Shown here: positions 45,557 to 53,994 of the stretch, one piece after another | Numbering within the stretch: the stretch's first letter is position 1 | Layout: every line of letters starts with the position of its first letter | Origin: Nonomuraea fuscirosea | Lineage (GTDB): Bacteria > Actinomycetota > Actinomycetes > Streptosporangiales > Streptosporangiaceae | Length of the DNA stretch: 64,000 nucleotides | Assembly (NCBI RefSeq): GCF_003001935.1 | Contig: NZ_PVNG01000028.1 | Coordinates: forward strand, 1 to 64,000 | Reading direction: 5' to 3' | Translations under genes and position numbers: made by a program | Notes under the pieces: generated by a model | The model's database searches: none | Seen by the model: only the letters and a program-made list of their open reading frames with translations | Told to the model about the DNA's origin: nothing

Positions 45557-46225
45557 ATGGACGCGTTGCTGACCGAGGGCGGCACCGTTCTGGCCGCCTT
45601 CTGGATGACGGTCCGGCTGACGGCGGTCAGCGCGCTCGGCTCTCTGGTGCTGGGCACGCTGCTGACCGCCATGCGGGTGGCCCCGCTGGGCTCCCTGCGC
45701 GCCGCCGCGACCGCGTACGTGACCGTGGCCCGCAACACGCCCCTGACGCTGGTGCTGCTGTTCACCGGCCTGGGGCTCGGGGCGAACCTCGGGCTTGAGC
45801 TGTCCGACGACATCGCGACCAACAACTTCTGGCTCGCCGTCATCGGGCTGACCGCCTACACTTCGGCGTTCGTCTGCGAGGCGCTGCGCTCGGGGCTGAA
45901 CACGGTGCCCGTCGGGCAGGCGGAGGCGGCCCGCTCGCTGGGGCTGGGCTTCGTCAGGACGCTGGCGCTGATCACGCTGCCGCAGGCGTTCCGCGCGGTG
46001 GTGGCGCCGCTGGGCAGCATCCTCATCGCGCTGACCAAGAACACCACGATCGCGCTGGTGGTGGGGGTCGCGGAGGCGTCGGTGCGGATGCGGGAGCTGG
46101 TCGAGACGTACGGGGACCAGGTCATCGAGATCTTCCTCGGCTTCGCCGCCGGTTTCGTGCTGCTCTGCCTGCCCATGGGGCTGGCGTTCGGCTGGCTGTC
46201 GAAGCGGATGGCGGTGACCCGATGA
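45557..46225 (+). CDS. gluC: amino-acid ABC transporter permease (GluC)
   Basis: This 222-aa HisM/GluC-type permease has five predicted helices. FWMTVRLTAVSALGSLVLGT is at the N-terminus and the coupling loop is EAARSLGLGFVRTLALITLPQAFR. It forms the channel as a heterodimer with GluD. ATG 45557 follows the gluB stop after 5 bp and its own end overlaps gluD (ATGA). Confidence 0.92.
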   Translation: MDALLTEGGTVLAAFWMTVRLTAVSALGSLVLGTLLTAMRVAPLGSLRAAATAYVTVARNTPLTLVLLFTGLGLGANLGLELSDDIATNNFWLAVIGLTAYTSAFVCEALRSGLNTVPVGQAEAARSLGLGFVRTLALITLPQAFRAVVAPLGSILIALTKNTTIALVVGVAEASVRMRELVETYGDQVIEIFLGFAAGFVLLCLPMGLAFGWLSKRMAVTR

Positions 46226-47052
46226 CCTACGCGAACCTGTACGAGGTCGCGGGACCGCGCGGCGTGCGGCGCAACCGGGTGCTGACGGGTGTCGTCGCGC
46301 TCGTGCTGCTGGCCCTGGCGTACGTCGTCTACGTGCGCTTCGAGGAGAAGGAGCAGTGGGCGGCGGCGAAGTGGGCGCCGCTGCTGCGGGCGGACGTGTG
46401 GGCCACGTTCATCCTGCCCGGTCTGGCCGGGACGCTGGCGGCGGCCGTCGCCGGGGTGGTGCTGGCCGGGATCTTCGGGCTCGTCTTCGCCACCGCCCGG
46501 CTGTCGGAGCACGCGTGGGTGCGGGTGCCGGCGGCCGTGGTGGTGGAGTTCTTCCGGTCCGTGCCGCTGCTGCTGCTGATCTTCTTCGCCTTCTTCGGCT
46601 CGTACGCGCTCATCGGCGTGAACGTCTCGGCCTTCGCGGCGGTGGTGTTCGGGCTGACCCTCTACAACGGCTCGGTGATCGCCGAGATCGTCCGCGCCGG
46701 CGTGCTCAGCCTGCCGAGAGGGCAGCGGGAGGCGGCGTACGCGGTCGGCATGCGCAAGGGGCAGGTGATGCGCCTGGTCCTGCTGCCGCAGGCGCTCAAG
46801 ACGATGCTGCCGGCGCTGATCAGCCAGTTCGTGGTGCTGCTGAAGGACTCGGCGCTCGGGCTGATCGTGGGTTACGACGAGCTGGTGGACCGCGGCCTGA
46901 ACGGGATCGCGGCGAACTTCTCGAACGTGATCCCGGCGGCGATCCTCATCGCGGCCATCTTCATCGTCATCAACATGGCGCTGGACCGGCTGGCCCACCG
47001 CCTGAGCAGGCCGGGCACCCGCCGCCCGGCCAAGCCCGCCCTCGCCGTCTGA
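46222..47052 (+). CDS. gluD: amino-acid ABC transporter permease (GluD)
   Basis: This 276-aa permease has an N-terminal helix of its own (about residues 18-38), then the five-helix core with VEFFRSVPLLLLIFF, GLTLYNGSVIAEIVRAGV and the coupling loop EAAYAVGMRKGQVMRLVLLPQA. The long N-terminus is typical of GluD compared with GluC. It is the last gene of the operon, followed by a repeat and a hairpin. Confidence 0.92.
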   Translation: MTYANLYEVAGPRGVRRNRVLTGVVALVLLALAYVVYVRFEEKEQWAAAKWAPLLRADVWATFILPGLAGTLAAAVAGVVLAGIFGLVFATARLSEHAWVRVPAAVVVEFFRSVPLLLLIFFAFFGSYALIGVNVSAFAAVVFGLTLYNGSVIAEIVRAGVLSLPRGQREAAYAVGMRKGQVMRLVLLPQALKTMLPALISQFVVLLKDSALGLIVGYDELVDRGLNGIAANFSNVIPAAILIAAIFIVINMALDRLAHRLSRPGTRRPAKPALAV

Positions 47053-47080
47053 CCCGGCCGAGCGCGTCCCCGTCCGCTGG

Positions 47081-47131
47081 CCGGGGAACAGCGTCTGACC
47101 GGGGAACAGCGTCTGACCGGGGAACAGCGTC
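47081..47131. repeat. 18-bp tandem repeat downstream of gluD
   Basis: CCGGGGAACAGCGTCTGA occurs at 47081-47098 and 47099-47116 with 15 more bases of a third copy to 47131. Each unit ends in TGA, although no gene reads through it. Confidence 0.9.
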
Positions 47132-47132
47132 G

Positions 47133-47149
47133 CCGGCGCTGAGCGCCGG
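47133..47149. terminator. hairpin between convergent gluD and membrane-protein gene
   Basis: CCGGCGC (47133-47139) and GCGCCGG (47143-47149) form a 7-bp stem with a TGA loop, placed just before the convergent stop at 47153. It may stop both transcripts. Confidence 0.55.
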
Positions 47150-47152
47150 GTC

Positions 47153-48421
47153 TCAGCGGGCCGCCCTGGCCCGGCGTCGCAACGCCGGGAGCCAGGGCGC
47201 GGCGCCGAGCACGGCGAGCAGCGCCAGCAGGGGCAGCCGCCACCACCACGGGACGCTCGCCGGCGGCGGCTCCAGGGGTCCCGTGGCCGTCCACGGCCGG
47301 GCGGTCTTCGACCAGGCGAGGAACGCGTCGCCGATCGGCATCAGCCCGAAGGCGTACCGCTTGGTCCACGGGGTGCCGACGGGCAGGCCGGCCAGCTCGC
47401 CATAGCGGGCCAGCGCCCCGGCCAGGGCGGCGTCGCCGTGGACCTGGGCGGCGCCCAGGGTGACCGCCGTGGCCGACAGGCTCACGCCCAGCGGCAGCGG
47501 CCCGGAGTCGACGTCGCCGGGGCCGTCCATGCCCGAGGGGTACTCCCGCACGGCCGGGCCGAGGCCGAGCGGGGTGACGACGTAGCGGTCGCGGAAGCGC
47601 AGGTACTGCCCGGCGGCGAAGCCGGGGTCGATGTCGGGCAGGAAGCGCTGGATCATGCTCTGCGAGCTGCCCCTGGCCACCTCCTCCGGCTCGCCGGTGC
47701 CGGGCGCGGCGCGGTGCGGCAGCAGCCCGGTGCTCGGGTCCAGCCGCTCCCGCACCAGCTCCAGCCAGCGCGCGACGGTCGCGGCGTGGCGGGGCGGCTC
47801 CAGGGTGTCGTGCAGGCGCAGCGAGGCCATCGCCACGGTGGAGTCCACCGGCCAGGCCTGGCCGGGGTAGGCCTCCAGGTACGGCGACGGGGAGGCGTCG
47901 AACGCCTCGGCCAGCGCGGCCGAGTCCGCGGCGAAGCGGCGCGACTCCCCCGCGTCCCGCCGCCCGGCCGGCTGGAGGCTCAGCACGCCGCCGCGCAGCC
48001 AGTTGCACCAGCCCCGGTAGAAGACGCCGTACTCGGGGACGAGGTCGGCGCTGAACGGGGCGCGGCCCGGCGGGGTGTCCAGGCGTTCCAGCGCCCACCG
48101 CGCCTCCCGCAGCGCCTCGGCCCTGGTCTCGCCCGGGACGCGCAGGCCCAGCTCGACCCAGGTCAGGCCGTACAGGACGTGCAGGAAGAAGTAGCCCTCG
48201 GGGAACAGCGCCTGCGCGTCCCCGGCGGCGCCGGCGTCCAGGGCGCCGCGCAGGAACGCGAGCTGCCGCCGCACCCCCGGCGGCTCGCCCGCGGGGCCGC
48301 CCGGCGTGGCGGGGGCGATCAGGCGCACGGCGCCGACGACCGCGCAGAAGCTGATCAGGACGGCGGCGATCCGGCGCGACCAGCGCAGCGCACGGCGGAG
48401 GAGGGAGGGCACCTCGGGCAT
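47153..48421 (-). CDS. membrane-anchored helix-rich protein of unknown function
   Basis: I do not recognise the function. The 422 residues run as follows: an N-terminal signal-anchor helix (about 15-35), a large outside domain of paired helices with conserved-looking aromatic and acidic spots (FFLHVLYGLTWVELGLR, FYRGWCNWLRGG, YPGQAWPVDSTVAMASLRLH, YPSGMDGPGDVDSGP), and a C-terminal helix (WWWRLPLLALLAVLGAAPWL) with a basic end. The AWPVDS and GDVDSGP words and the alternating helices recall alpha/alpha-barrel glycan-active or lyase-like enzymes, but this is weak. It stands alone, convergent with gluD and divergent from the amidase. Confidence 0.7.
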   Translation of the reverse strand: MPEVPSLLRRALRWSRRIAAVLISFCAVVGAVRLIAPATPGGPAGEPPGVRRQLAFLRGALDAGAAGDAQALFPEGYFFLHVLYGLTWVELGLRVPGETRAEALREARWALERLDTPPGRAPFSADLVPEYGVFYRGWCNWLRGGVLSLQPAGRRDAGESRRFAADSAALAEAFDASPSPYLEAYPGQAWPVDSTVAMASLRLHDTLEPPRHAATVARWLELVRERLDPSTGLLPHRAAPGTGEPEEVARGSSQSMIQRFLPDIDPGFAAGQYLRFRDRYVVTPLGLGPAVREYPSGMDGPGDVDSGPLPLGVSLSATAVTLGAAQVHGDAALAGALARYGELAGLPVGTPWTKRYAFGLMPIGDAFLAWSKTARPWTATGPLEPPPASVPWWWRLPLLALLAVLGAAPWLPALRRRARAAR

Positions 48422-48458
48422 CCGCCGATGCTAGCGCTCCCCCGGCCCCCGCCCCGTC

Positions 48459-48651
48459 TCCGTCGGCGCGGGGGCCGGAGTGATGTGCGGACCGGCCACC
48501 CTGCCCGTCTCCGTCGGTGCCCGGTCCGGGTGAGATGCGGACCGGCGGTCCGGATCGGATCCGTCGGTGCGAGGGCCGGAGTGATGTGGTGCGGACCGGC
48601 GGTCCAGAGGGGAGCCGTTGGTGCGGGGACCGGGGTGATGTGTAGAAAAGG
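48459..48651. repeat. degenerate ~51-bp tandem repeat upstream of the amidase
   Basis: Four imperfect copies begin at 48459, 48510, 48560 and 48613. Shared words are CCGTCGGTGC, GGCCGGAGTGATGTG and GCGGACCGGCGGTCC. The last copy runs into the amidase promoter and start, so the array lies in its 5' region, unlike most repeats in the window. Confidence 0.8.
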
Positions 48652-48655
48652 GTCC

Positions 48656-50005
48656 ATGCCGATTCCCCAGGGACCCTTCACCGGCCGTACCGTCACCGAC
48701 CTCGCCCGGGAGCTGCGCGACCGGAAGACCACCTCCGTCGATCTGGTCGAGCAGGCGCTCGGCGCCGTCGCCGTGCTCGATCCGGCGCTGAACGCGTTCG
48801 TCACCGTGGACGCCGGCGGGGCGCTCGAGGCCGCGCGCCGGGCCGACGAGGAGCTGTCAGGGGGCGCCGACCGGGGGCCGCTGCACGGGCTGCCGGTCGC
48901 GGTGAAGGACATGATCATGGTGGCGGGGGTGCCGGCGACCATGGGTTCGCGGCACTTCGCCGGATACGTCCCGGACGCCGACGCGGCCTGCGTGACGGCG
49001 CTGCGGGAGGCGGGCGCGGTCGTCGTGGGCAAGACCACCACGCACGAGTTCGCGTACGGGCCGACCGGCGACCGCTCCGCCACCGGCCCCTCGCGCAACC
49101 CGTGGGACCCGGAACGCATGTCGGGCGGCTCCAGCGGCGGCAGCGGGGCGGCCGTCGCGGCGGGCATGGTGCCGCTGGCGCTCGGCACGGACACGGGCGG
49201 CTCCGTCCGCATCCCGGCGGCCGTGTGCGGGATCGCCGGGTTCAAGCCGGCGTACGACGCGATCCCGGCGGACGGCGTGTTCCCGCTCTCGACGACGCTC
49301 GACCACGTGGGCGTGCTCGCGGGCACCCCCGACGACTGCCTGATCGCCTACCGCCACCTGGCCGGGGACGGCGGCGGGCCGGGCAGGGAGGGAACGGAGC
49401 CCGTGCGGGTGGCGTGGCTCGATCCCGGTGCCGTCTTCGACGGCGATCCCCGGGTGACGCGGACCGTACGAGCCGCGTCGGGGGCCTCCGCCGAGGTGCG
49501 GCTGTCCGAGGAGGTCGCGGCGGAGCTCAGGGAGACGTACCTGGCCATCCAGAGCTGCGAGACCGCCGCCGTGCACGCCGAGCGGCTGGAGCGGGCGCCC
49601 GAGCTGTTCGACGCCGAGGTGCTCGAACGCCTGCGCGCCGCCGCCGAGCTGCCCGGCTGGCGCTACGTCCGCGCGTTGGAGGCCAGGCGGCGGCTGGCCG
49701 GCACGGTGGGGGCGCTGTTCGAGCGGCACGACGTGCTCGCGCTGCCGGCCGTGCCGATCGTCGCGCCGCCCGTCGGCGCGCGCGAGATGGAGGTGGACGG
49801 GCGCTCCGTCGCGGTGCGGCCGGCGCTGCTCGCGCTGACCAGCCCCTGGAACGTGCTCGGCTTCCCGGCGCTGACCGTCCCTGCGGGGACGGTGGACGGC
49901 CTGCCGGTCGGCCTGCAGTTCGTCTGCCGTCGGGGCGACGAGCCGCTGCTCTTCGAGGCGGCGGCCCGCGCCGACGCGGCGAGGACCGCGCGGACAGCAG
50001 ACTGA
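48656..50005 (+). CDS. amidase (amidase-signature family, GatA-like)
   Basis: This 449-aa amidase-signature enzyme has the Ser-cisSer-Lys triad: Lys in LPVAVKDMI (about residue 83), cis-Ser in MSGGSSGGSGAAVAAG (about 158-160) and nucleophile Ser in GTDTGGSVRIPAA (about 183). No gatB or gatC partner is near, so it is a free-standing hydrolase of an unknown amide, not the tRNA amidotransferase. ATG 48656 has AAAGGG before it. A repeat array occupies the upstream region and another begins at its stop codon. Confidence 0.9.
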   Translation: MPIPQGPFTGRTVTDLARELRDRKTTSVDLVEQALGAVAVLDPALNAFVTVDAGGALEAARRADEELSGGADRGPLHGLPVAVKDMIMVAGVPATMGSRHFAGYVPDADAACVTALREAGAVVVGKTTTHEFAYGPTGDRSATGPSRNPWDPERMSGGSSGGSGAAVAAGMVPLALGTDTGGSVRIPAAVCGIAGFKPAYDAIPADGVFPLSTTLDHVGVLAGTPDDCLIAYRHLAGDGGGPGREGTEPVRVAWLDPGAVFDGDPRVTRTVRAASGASAEVRLSEEVAAELRETYLAIQSCETAAVHAERLERAPELFDAEVLERLRAAAELPGWRYVRALEARRRLAGTVGALFERHDVLALPAVPIVAPPVGAREMEVDGRSVAVRPALLALTSPWNVLGFPALTVPAGTVDGLPVGLQFVCRRGDEPLLFEAAARADAARTARTAD

Positions 50006-50043
50006 CGGACGGCGGGCTGACGGACGGCGGGCTGACGGTCAGG
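50002..50043. repeat. 15-bp tandem repeat starting at the amidase stop codon
   Basis: CTGACGGACGGCGGG at 50002-50016 and 50017-50031 is followed by CTGACGGTCAGG. The first copy includes the amidase TGA. A GGCCGGAC run follows (50049-50065). Confidence 0.85.
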
Positions 50044-50100
50044 CAGACGGCCGGACGGCCGGACGGCCGCCGGCACCGGTCGGCCCCCTGAGGACCGCGG

Positions 50101-52233
50101 TCAGTGCTCCTGGGCCGGGCGGGACGGGGGCGAGGAGGACGGGTCGAGCGGGCCGGGGTCGAGGGCGCTGAAGATCCCGGACTCCAGCCCGGTCCCGTAG
50201 CCGGTCAGGAACGCGTCGCGGTATTCCTGGTCGCCGATCGCCGCCCGCGCCTGCCGTTCGCACTTCTCGCGGGCGCTGACCCACTCGTGGATGCCGAGCT
50301 GCGCCCGCCCGATGGTGTCCCACACGTGCTGGGCCAGCCCCAGCCGGCGGGCGGCGGACGCGCCCTGCCCCGACGCGGCGGCGGCGCAGGCCAGCACGTC
50401 GAGGGCGAGCGCGATGCCGACGCTGTCGTGCAGCCGATACTTGACCTCCAGCGCCGCCCGCGCGTGCGTCTGCGCTTCCTCGAAGCGGCCCAGCGTGAGC
50501 TCGGCCTGGGCGCGGAAGAGGTCGGCGTAGGCGCGCATCCACCGTTCGCCGCGCTTGTCGCACTCGGCGCACATCTCCTCCAGCACCTTGACCGCCTCCT
50601 CGACGCGGCCCTCGGCGGTGTGCACGTGGCACTGGCCGAGGCGGGCCAGGAGGCTGGGCAGGCTCAGCCCGTGCTCGGGCCGGTGCACGGCCAGCAGGCT
50701 GTCGGCCAGGGCCAGCGCGAGCGCCAGGTCTCCTCTGATCGTGGCCGCCGCCATGACCATGGCCTGCGCGGCCAGCGCCGCCTCGGTGTCGCCGAGCCGC
50801 TCGGCCGCGCCCGCGCACTCGGCGGCCCAGGCCATGCCGGCGGTGGCGTCGCCCTGCACGACGAGGGTCAGGCTGCACACCCACAGGGCGCGGTTGCGCA
50901 CCGCGCTGGGCTCGGTGTCGAGGCGCAGGGCACGTTCCAGGTAGTGCTGGCCCTCGCGCAGGAAGCCGCAGGGGTACCAGAAGAACCAGAGCGCGGCGGC
51001 GAACTCGAGCGCGCTGTGGTCGTCCGGGGTGCTGAGACTGTGGTCGAGGGCGGTGCGCAGGTTGTCGTGCTCGACGGTGGTGCGGTCGTTCCAGTCGATC
51101 TGCTCGGGCCCCAGCCAGGAGGCGTCGCCGCGGCGGGCCAGGTCGAGATAGAAGTCGCGGTGGCGGCGGCGCAGCTCGTCCTGCTCGCCGAGGGCGCGCA
51201 GCCAGATGGCGCCGTACTCGCGGATGGTGTCCAGCATCCGGTAGCGTTCGCCGCCGCCGGTCGGCGCCCAGATGAGGATCGACTTGTCGGCCAGCCCGGC
51301 CAGCAGGCCGACGATGTCGGCGGCGGGCAGCAGCTCGTCGGCGCAGACGTCCATGGCGGCCTGGTCGTCGAAGCTGCCCGCGAACACCGAGGTCCGCGCC
51401 CACAGCAGCCGCTCCTCGGGGGTGCACAGCTGGTGACTCCAGCCGATCGCGGTGCGCAGCGCCTGATGCCAGGGCGGGTCGGCGTCGAGCACCTCGTCCT
51501 CGGTGTCGCCGAGCAGCTCGAACCGGTCGTCCAGCCGCGCGGCCAGCTCGGCCGGGGCCAGCTCGCGCAGCCGGGCCGCGGCCAGCTCGATCGCCAGGGG
51601 CAGCCCTTCGAGCCGCCGGCACAGGCGGGCCAGCTCGGTCCGGTCGCCGTCGCCGACGGCGAAGCCGGGCACGGTGGCCGCGGCGCGCTCGGTGAGCAGC
51701 CGGACCGCCTCCTGCGGGCCTTCGCCGTCGTCGTCGGGGACGGGCAGCGGGTCGATGATGAGCACCTGCTCGTCCGGCACGCCCAGCGGGCGGCGGCTGG
51801 TGGCCAGGATCGACAGCCGGGGGGCGGCGACGAGCAGTTCGCGGGCCGTCCTGGCGCAGTCCTCGATGAGGTGCTCGCAGGTGTCCAGCACGAGCAGCAG
51901 GTGCCGGTCGCCGAGGTATTCGGTCAGCACCTCCAGCATCGGCCGGGTGGTCTGGTCGGCCAGGGGCAGCGACTCGGCGATCGAGTACGGCACCAGCGCC
52001 CCCTGGTCCAGCGCCGAGAGCGGCACGAGCCAGGCCCCGTCGGCGAACCCGGGCCGCATGAGGGCGGCGGCGCGCAGCGCGAGCCGGCTCTTGCCAACCC
52101 CGCCCACCCCGGTCAGCGTCACCATGCGGAACTCGCGGCATAACCGGCGGATGCGGGCCAGCTCTCCGCGGCGGCCCACCAGGCTGGTCGTCTCCGGCGG
52201 CAGATTCCCGCTGTGCCGCCCACCCATCGTCAT
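50101..52233 (-). CDS. NB-ARC ATPase with TPR domain, LuxR/AfsR-like but lacking a DNA-binding domain
   Basis: This 710-aa protein has a STAND-type ATPase: LVGRRGELARIRRLC, Walker A TGVGGVGKSRLAL (about residues 45-55), HLLLVLDTCEHL (Walker B), ILATSRRPLGVPDEQV (sensor 1) and GLPLAIELAAARL (GLPL). A winged-helix-like spacer (LLWARTSVFAGSFD) and a long TPR region (about 380-690) follow. Relatives in actinomycetes often carry an N-terminal BTAD/OmpR or C-terminal LuxR helix-turn-helix. Neither is present; the C-terminus is a short Pro/Ser tail. Codon 31 is TTA. It is divergent from the steroid-type operon, so it may sense a signal for it through a partner. Confidence 0.85.
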   Translation of the reverse strand: MTMGGRHSGNLPPETTSLVGRRGELARIRRLCREFRMVTLTGVGGVGKSRLALRAAALMRPGFADGAWLVPLSALDQGALVPYSIAESLPLADQTTRPMLEVLTEYLGDRHLLLVLDTCEHLIEDCARTARELLVAAPRLSILATSRRPLGVPDEQVLIIDPLPVPDDDGEGPQEAVRLLTERAAATVPGFAVGDGDRTELARLCRRLEGLPLAIELAAARLRELAPAELAARLDDRFELLGDTEDEVLDADPPWHQALRTAIGWSHQLCTPEERLLWARTSVFAGSFDDQAAMDVCADELLPAADIVGLLAGLADKSILIWAPTGGGERYRMLDTIREYGAIWLRALGEQDELRRRHRDFYLDLARRGDASWLGPEQIDWNDRTTVEHDNLRTALDHSLSTPDDHSALEFAAALWFFWYPCGFLREGQHYLERALRLDTEPSAVRNRALWVCSLTLVVQGDATAGMAWAAECAGAAERLGDTEAALAAQAMVMAAATIRGDLALALALADSLLAVHRPEHGLSLPSLLARLGQCHVHTAEGRVEEAVKVLEEMCAECDKRGERWMRAYADLFRAQAELTLGRFEEAQTHARAALEVKYRLHDSVGIALALDVLACAAAASGQGASAARRLGLAQHVWDTIGRAQLGIHEWVSAREKCERQARAAIGDQEYRDAFLTGYGTGLESGIFSALDPGPLDPSSSPPSRPAQEH

Positions 52234-52374
52234 GGCCCTCACCTGTCCGGCTCGCCCACCTTGCCGCCTCGGTGAACAGCAGCTTGCCGGACGCGGCCTG
52301 GATCCGCCACGAAAAGTGAGAAAGTGACTACGCGTCAGGGCCGTAGTGAAGGCAGGGAAACCTCTAGGCAACAA

Positions 52375-52388
52375 ACCAAGCGCTTGCT
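52375..52388. promoter_or_regulatory. KstR2-type palindromic operator
   Basis: ACCAAGCGCTTGCT is an exact match to the published KstR2 consensus AnCAAGnnCTTGnT. KstR2 is a TetR-family repressor of steroid-ring catabolism genes in actinobacteria. The site directly abuts the -10 element of the operon that ends in cholesterol oxidase. Other TetR regulators recognise similar words, so the identity of the protein is inferred. Confidence 0.7.
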
Positions 52389-52393
52389 ACGCT
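52388..52393 (+). promoter_or_regulatory. -10 element TACGCT of leaderless operon
   Basis: TACGCT lies 6 nt before ATG 52400 with no ribosome-binding site. The KstR2-type operator ends at its first base, so a bound repressor would cover the promoter. Confidence 0.5.
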
Positions 52394-52399
52394 CCGCCC

Positions 52400-53479
52400 A
52401 TGGTGTCCACGATCGTCTGGGGTACCGGCAACATCGGCCGCGCCGCCATCCGCGCCGTCGAAGCCCATCCGGCGCTCGAACTGACCGCCGTCCTCGTCCA
52501 CGACCCGGCCAAGCTCGGCCGCGACGCCGGCGACCTGGCCGGCCTCGGCCGCCACCTCGGCGTTTCGGCCACCGGCGATCCCGAGGCGGTGCTGGCGACC
52601 GGCCCCAGGGCCGTCGTGTACGCCGCCTCGGGCGACATCCGCCCGGCCGAGGCCCTGGCCGACATCGTCACGGCCGTGCGCGCCGGCGCCGTGGTCGTGA
52701 CGCCCTCCCTGTACGCCCTCTACGACCACCGCAGCGCCCCGCCCGACATGCGCGAGCCCGTGCTGGCCGCCGTCAAGGAGGGCGGCGGCTCGCTGTTCGT
52801 CTCCGGCGTCGACCCCGGCTGGGGCAACGACGTGCTGCCGCTGCTGGTCAGCGGGCTGGCGACCACCGTGGACGCCGTACGCTGCCAGGAGATCTTCGAC
52901 TACTCCACCTACGACCAGCCCGACGCGGTCCGCTACCTGGTCGGCATGGGCCAGCCGATGGACTACGAACCGCCGATGATCGCGCCGACCGTGCCGTCCA
53001 TGGTGTGGGGCGGCCAGATCCGGCTCATGGCCAGAGCCCTGGACGTCGAGCTGGACGAGATCCGCGAGAGCGTTCATCGCCGCGAGCTCGACGCCACCGT
53101 GACCACCGCCTCGATGGGCGCGTTCGAGGCGGGCACCCAGGGCGCGGTGCGGTTCGAGGTGCAGGGCGTCGTGGACGGGGAGGCGCTGATCGTGATCGAG
53201 CACGTCACCCGCATCCACCCGTCCTGCGCGCCCGACTGGCCGCTCCCGCCGGACGGCGTGGGCGCGCACCGGGTGATCATCGAGGGCCGGCCGCGCATCG
53301 AGGTCACCGTCGAGGCCGCGGACGAGGACGGCAACCGCTCGGCGGGCGGCAACGCGACCGCCGTCGGCCGGCTGGTCGGCGCCATCGACTGGCTGGACCA
53401 GGCCCCGCCAGGACTGTACGACGCACTCGACGTGCCCCTGCGTCCCGCCACCGGCAAGCTCGGAAGGAGACGGTCATGA
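52400..53479 (+). CDS. DapB-like NAD(P)-dependent dehydrogenase (diaminopentanoate dehydrogenase type)
   Basis: This 359-aa protein has an N-terminal Rossmann domain of the dihydrodipicolinate-reductase type (IVWGTGNIGRAAIRAV, residues about 4-19) and a C-terminal domain like 2,4-diaminopentanoate dehydrogenases (SGVDPGWGNDVLPLLV; TTASMGAFEAGTQGAVRFEV). Many actinobacterial members sit in steroid or lipid loci with unknown substrates. It is the first gene of a three-gene coupled operon (then an AhpD-like protein and cholesterol oxidase) behind a KstR2-type operator. Its stop overlaps the next start (ATGA). Confidence 0.87.
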   Translation: MVSTIVWGTGNIGRAAIRAVEAHPALELTAVLVHDPAKLGRDAGDLAGLGRHLGVSATGDPEAVLATGPRAVVYAASGDIRPAEALADIVTAVRAGAVVVTPSLYALYDHRSAPPDMREPVLAAVKEGGGSLFVSGVDPGWGNDVLPLLVSGLATTVDAVRCQEIFDYSTYDQPDAVRYLVGMGQPMDYEPPMIAPTVPSMVWGGQIRLMARALDVELDEIRESVHRRELDATVTTASMGAFEAGTQGAVRFEVQGVVDGEALIVIEHVTRIHPSCAPDWPLPPDGVGAHRVIIEGRPRIEVTVEAADEDGNRSAGGNATAVGRLVGAIDWLDQAPPGLYDALDVPLRPATGKLGRRRS

Positions 53480-53994
53480 AGATCGACATACCGGAGGGCA
53501 AGGACGCCATCGCGTACGTGTGGGGCGAGATGGTGCCCGGGATCGGCCCGGCCGCCTCGCGCTTCTCCCTGTCGGTCTACACCCACACGACCCTCGGCCT
53601 GCGCGAGTTCGAGGCGGCCAGGCTGCGCGTCGCGCAGATCAACGGCTGCGCGTTCTGCCTGGACTGGCGGACGGAACGCGACGGCGTCAAGGTCGAGGAG
53701 AGCTTCGCCGACGCCGTGACGCACTGGCGCACGACCGGCGACTTCGACGAGCGCACCCGGCTGGCCGCCGAGTACGCCGAGCGGTACACCCTGGACCCCC
53801 ACAACCTCGACGAGGAGTTCTGGGACCGGATGACCGCGCACTACAGCCAGCTGGAGATCGTGGAGCTGAGCATGAGCATCGGCTCGTGGCTGGCGTTCGG
53901 CCGGCTCAACCACGTCCTGGGCCTGGACACCGTGTGCCAGTTGCCCAGCGGCGCTTCGCCCGTACCCGAGCCGAGAGTGAGGCCGGCCAGATGA
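53476..53994 (+). CDS. carboxymuconolactone decarboxylase / AhpD-like protein
   Basis: This 172-aa protein has the AhpD fold with the redox pair Cys58-x-x-Cys61 (INGCAFCLDWRTE) and helices as in peroxidase-like CMD proteins. The His that usually follows the CxxC motif by a few residues is not apparent (WRTERD), so peroxidase activity is uncertain. A GAAGGAGA site precedes ATG 53476. It overlaps both neighbours (ATGA at each end). It may handle peroxide made by the cholesterol oxidase, an inference from position. Confidence 0.88.
   Translation: MKIDIPEGKDAIAYVWGEMVPGIGPAASRFSLSVYTHTTLGLREFEAARLRVAQINGCAFCLDWRTERDGVKVEESFADAVTHWRTTGDFDERTRLAAEYAERYTLDPHNLDEEFWDRMTAHYSQLEIVELSMSIGSWLAFGRLNHVLGLDTVCQLPSGASPVPEPRVRPAR

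Noticed and set aside
48656..50005. GatA subunit of tRNA amidotransferase
   Set aside because: No gatB or gatC is adjacent and the sequence has the shape of a free amidase.
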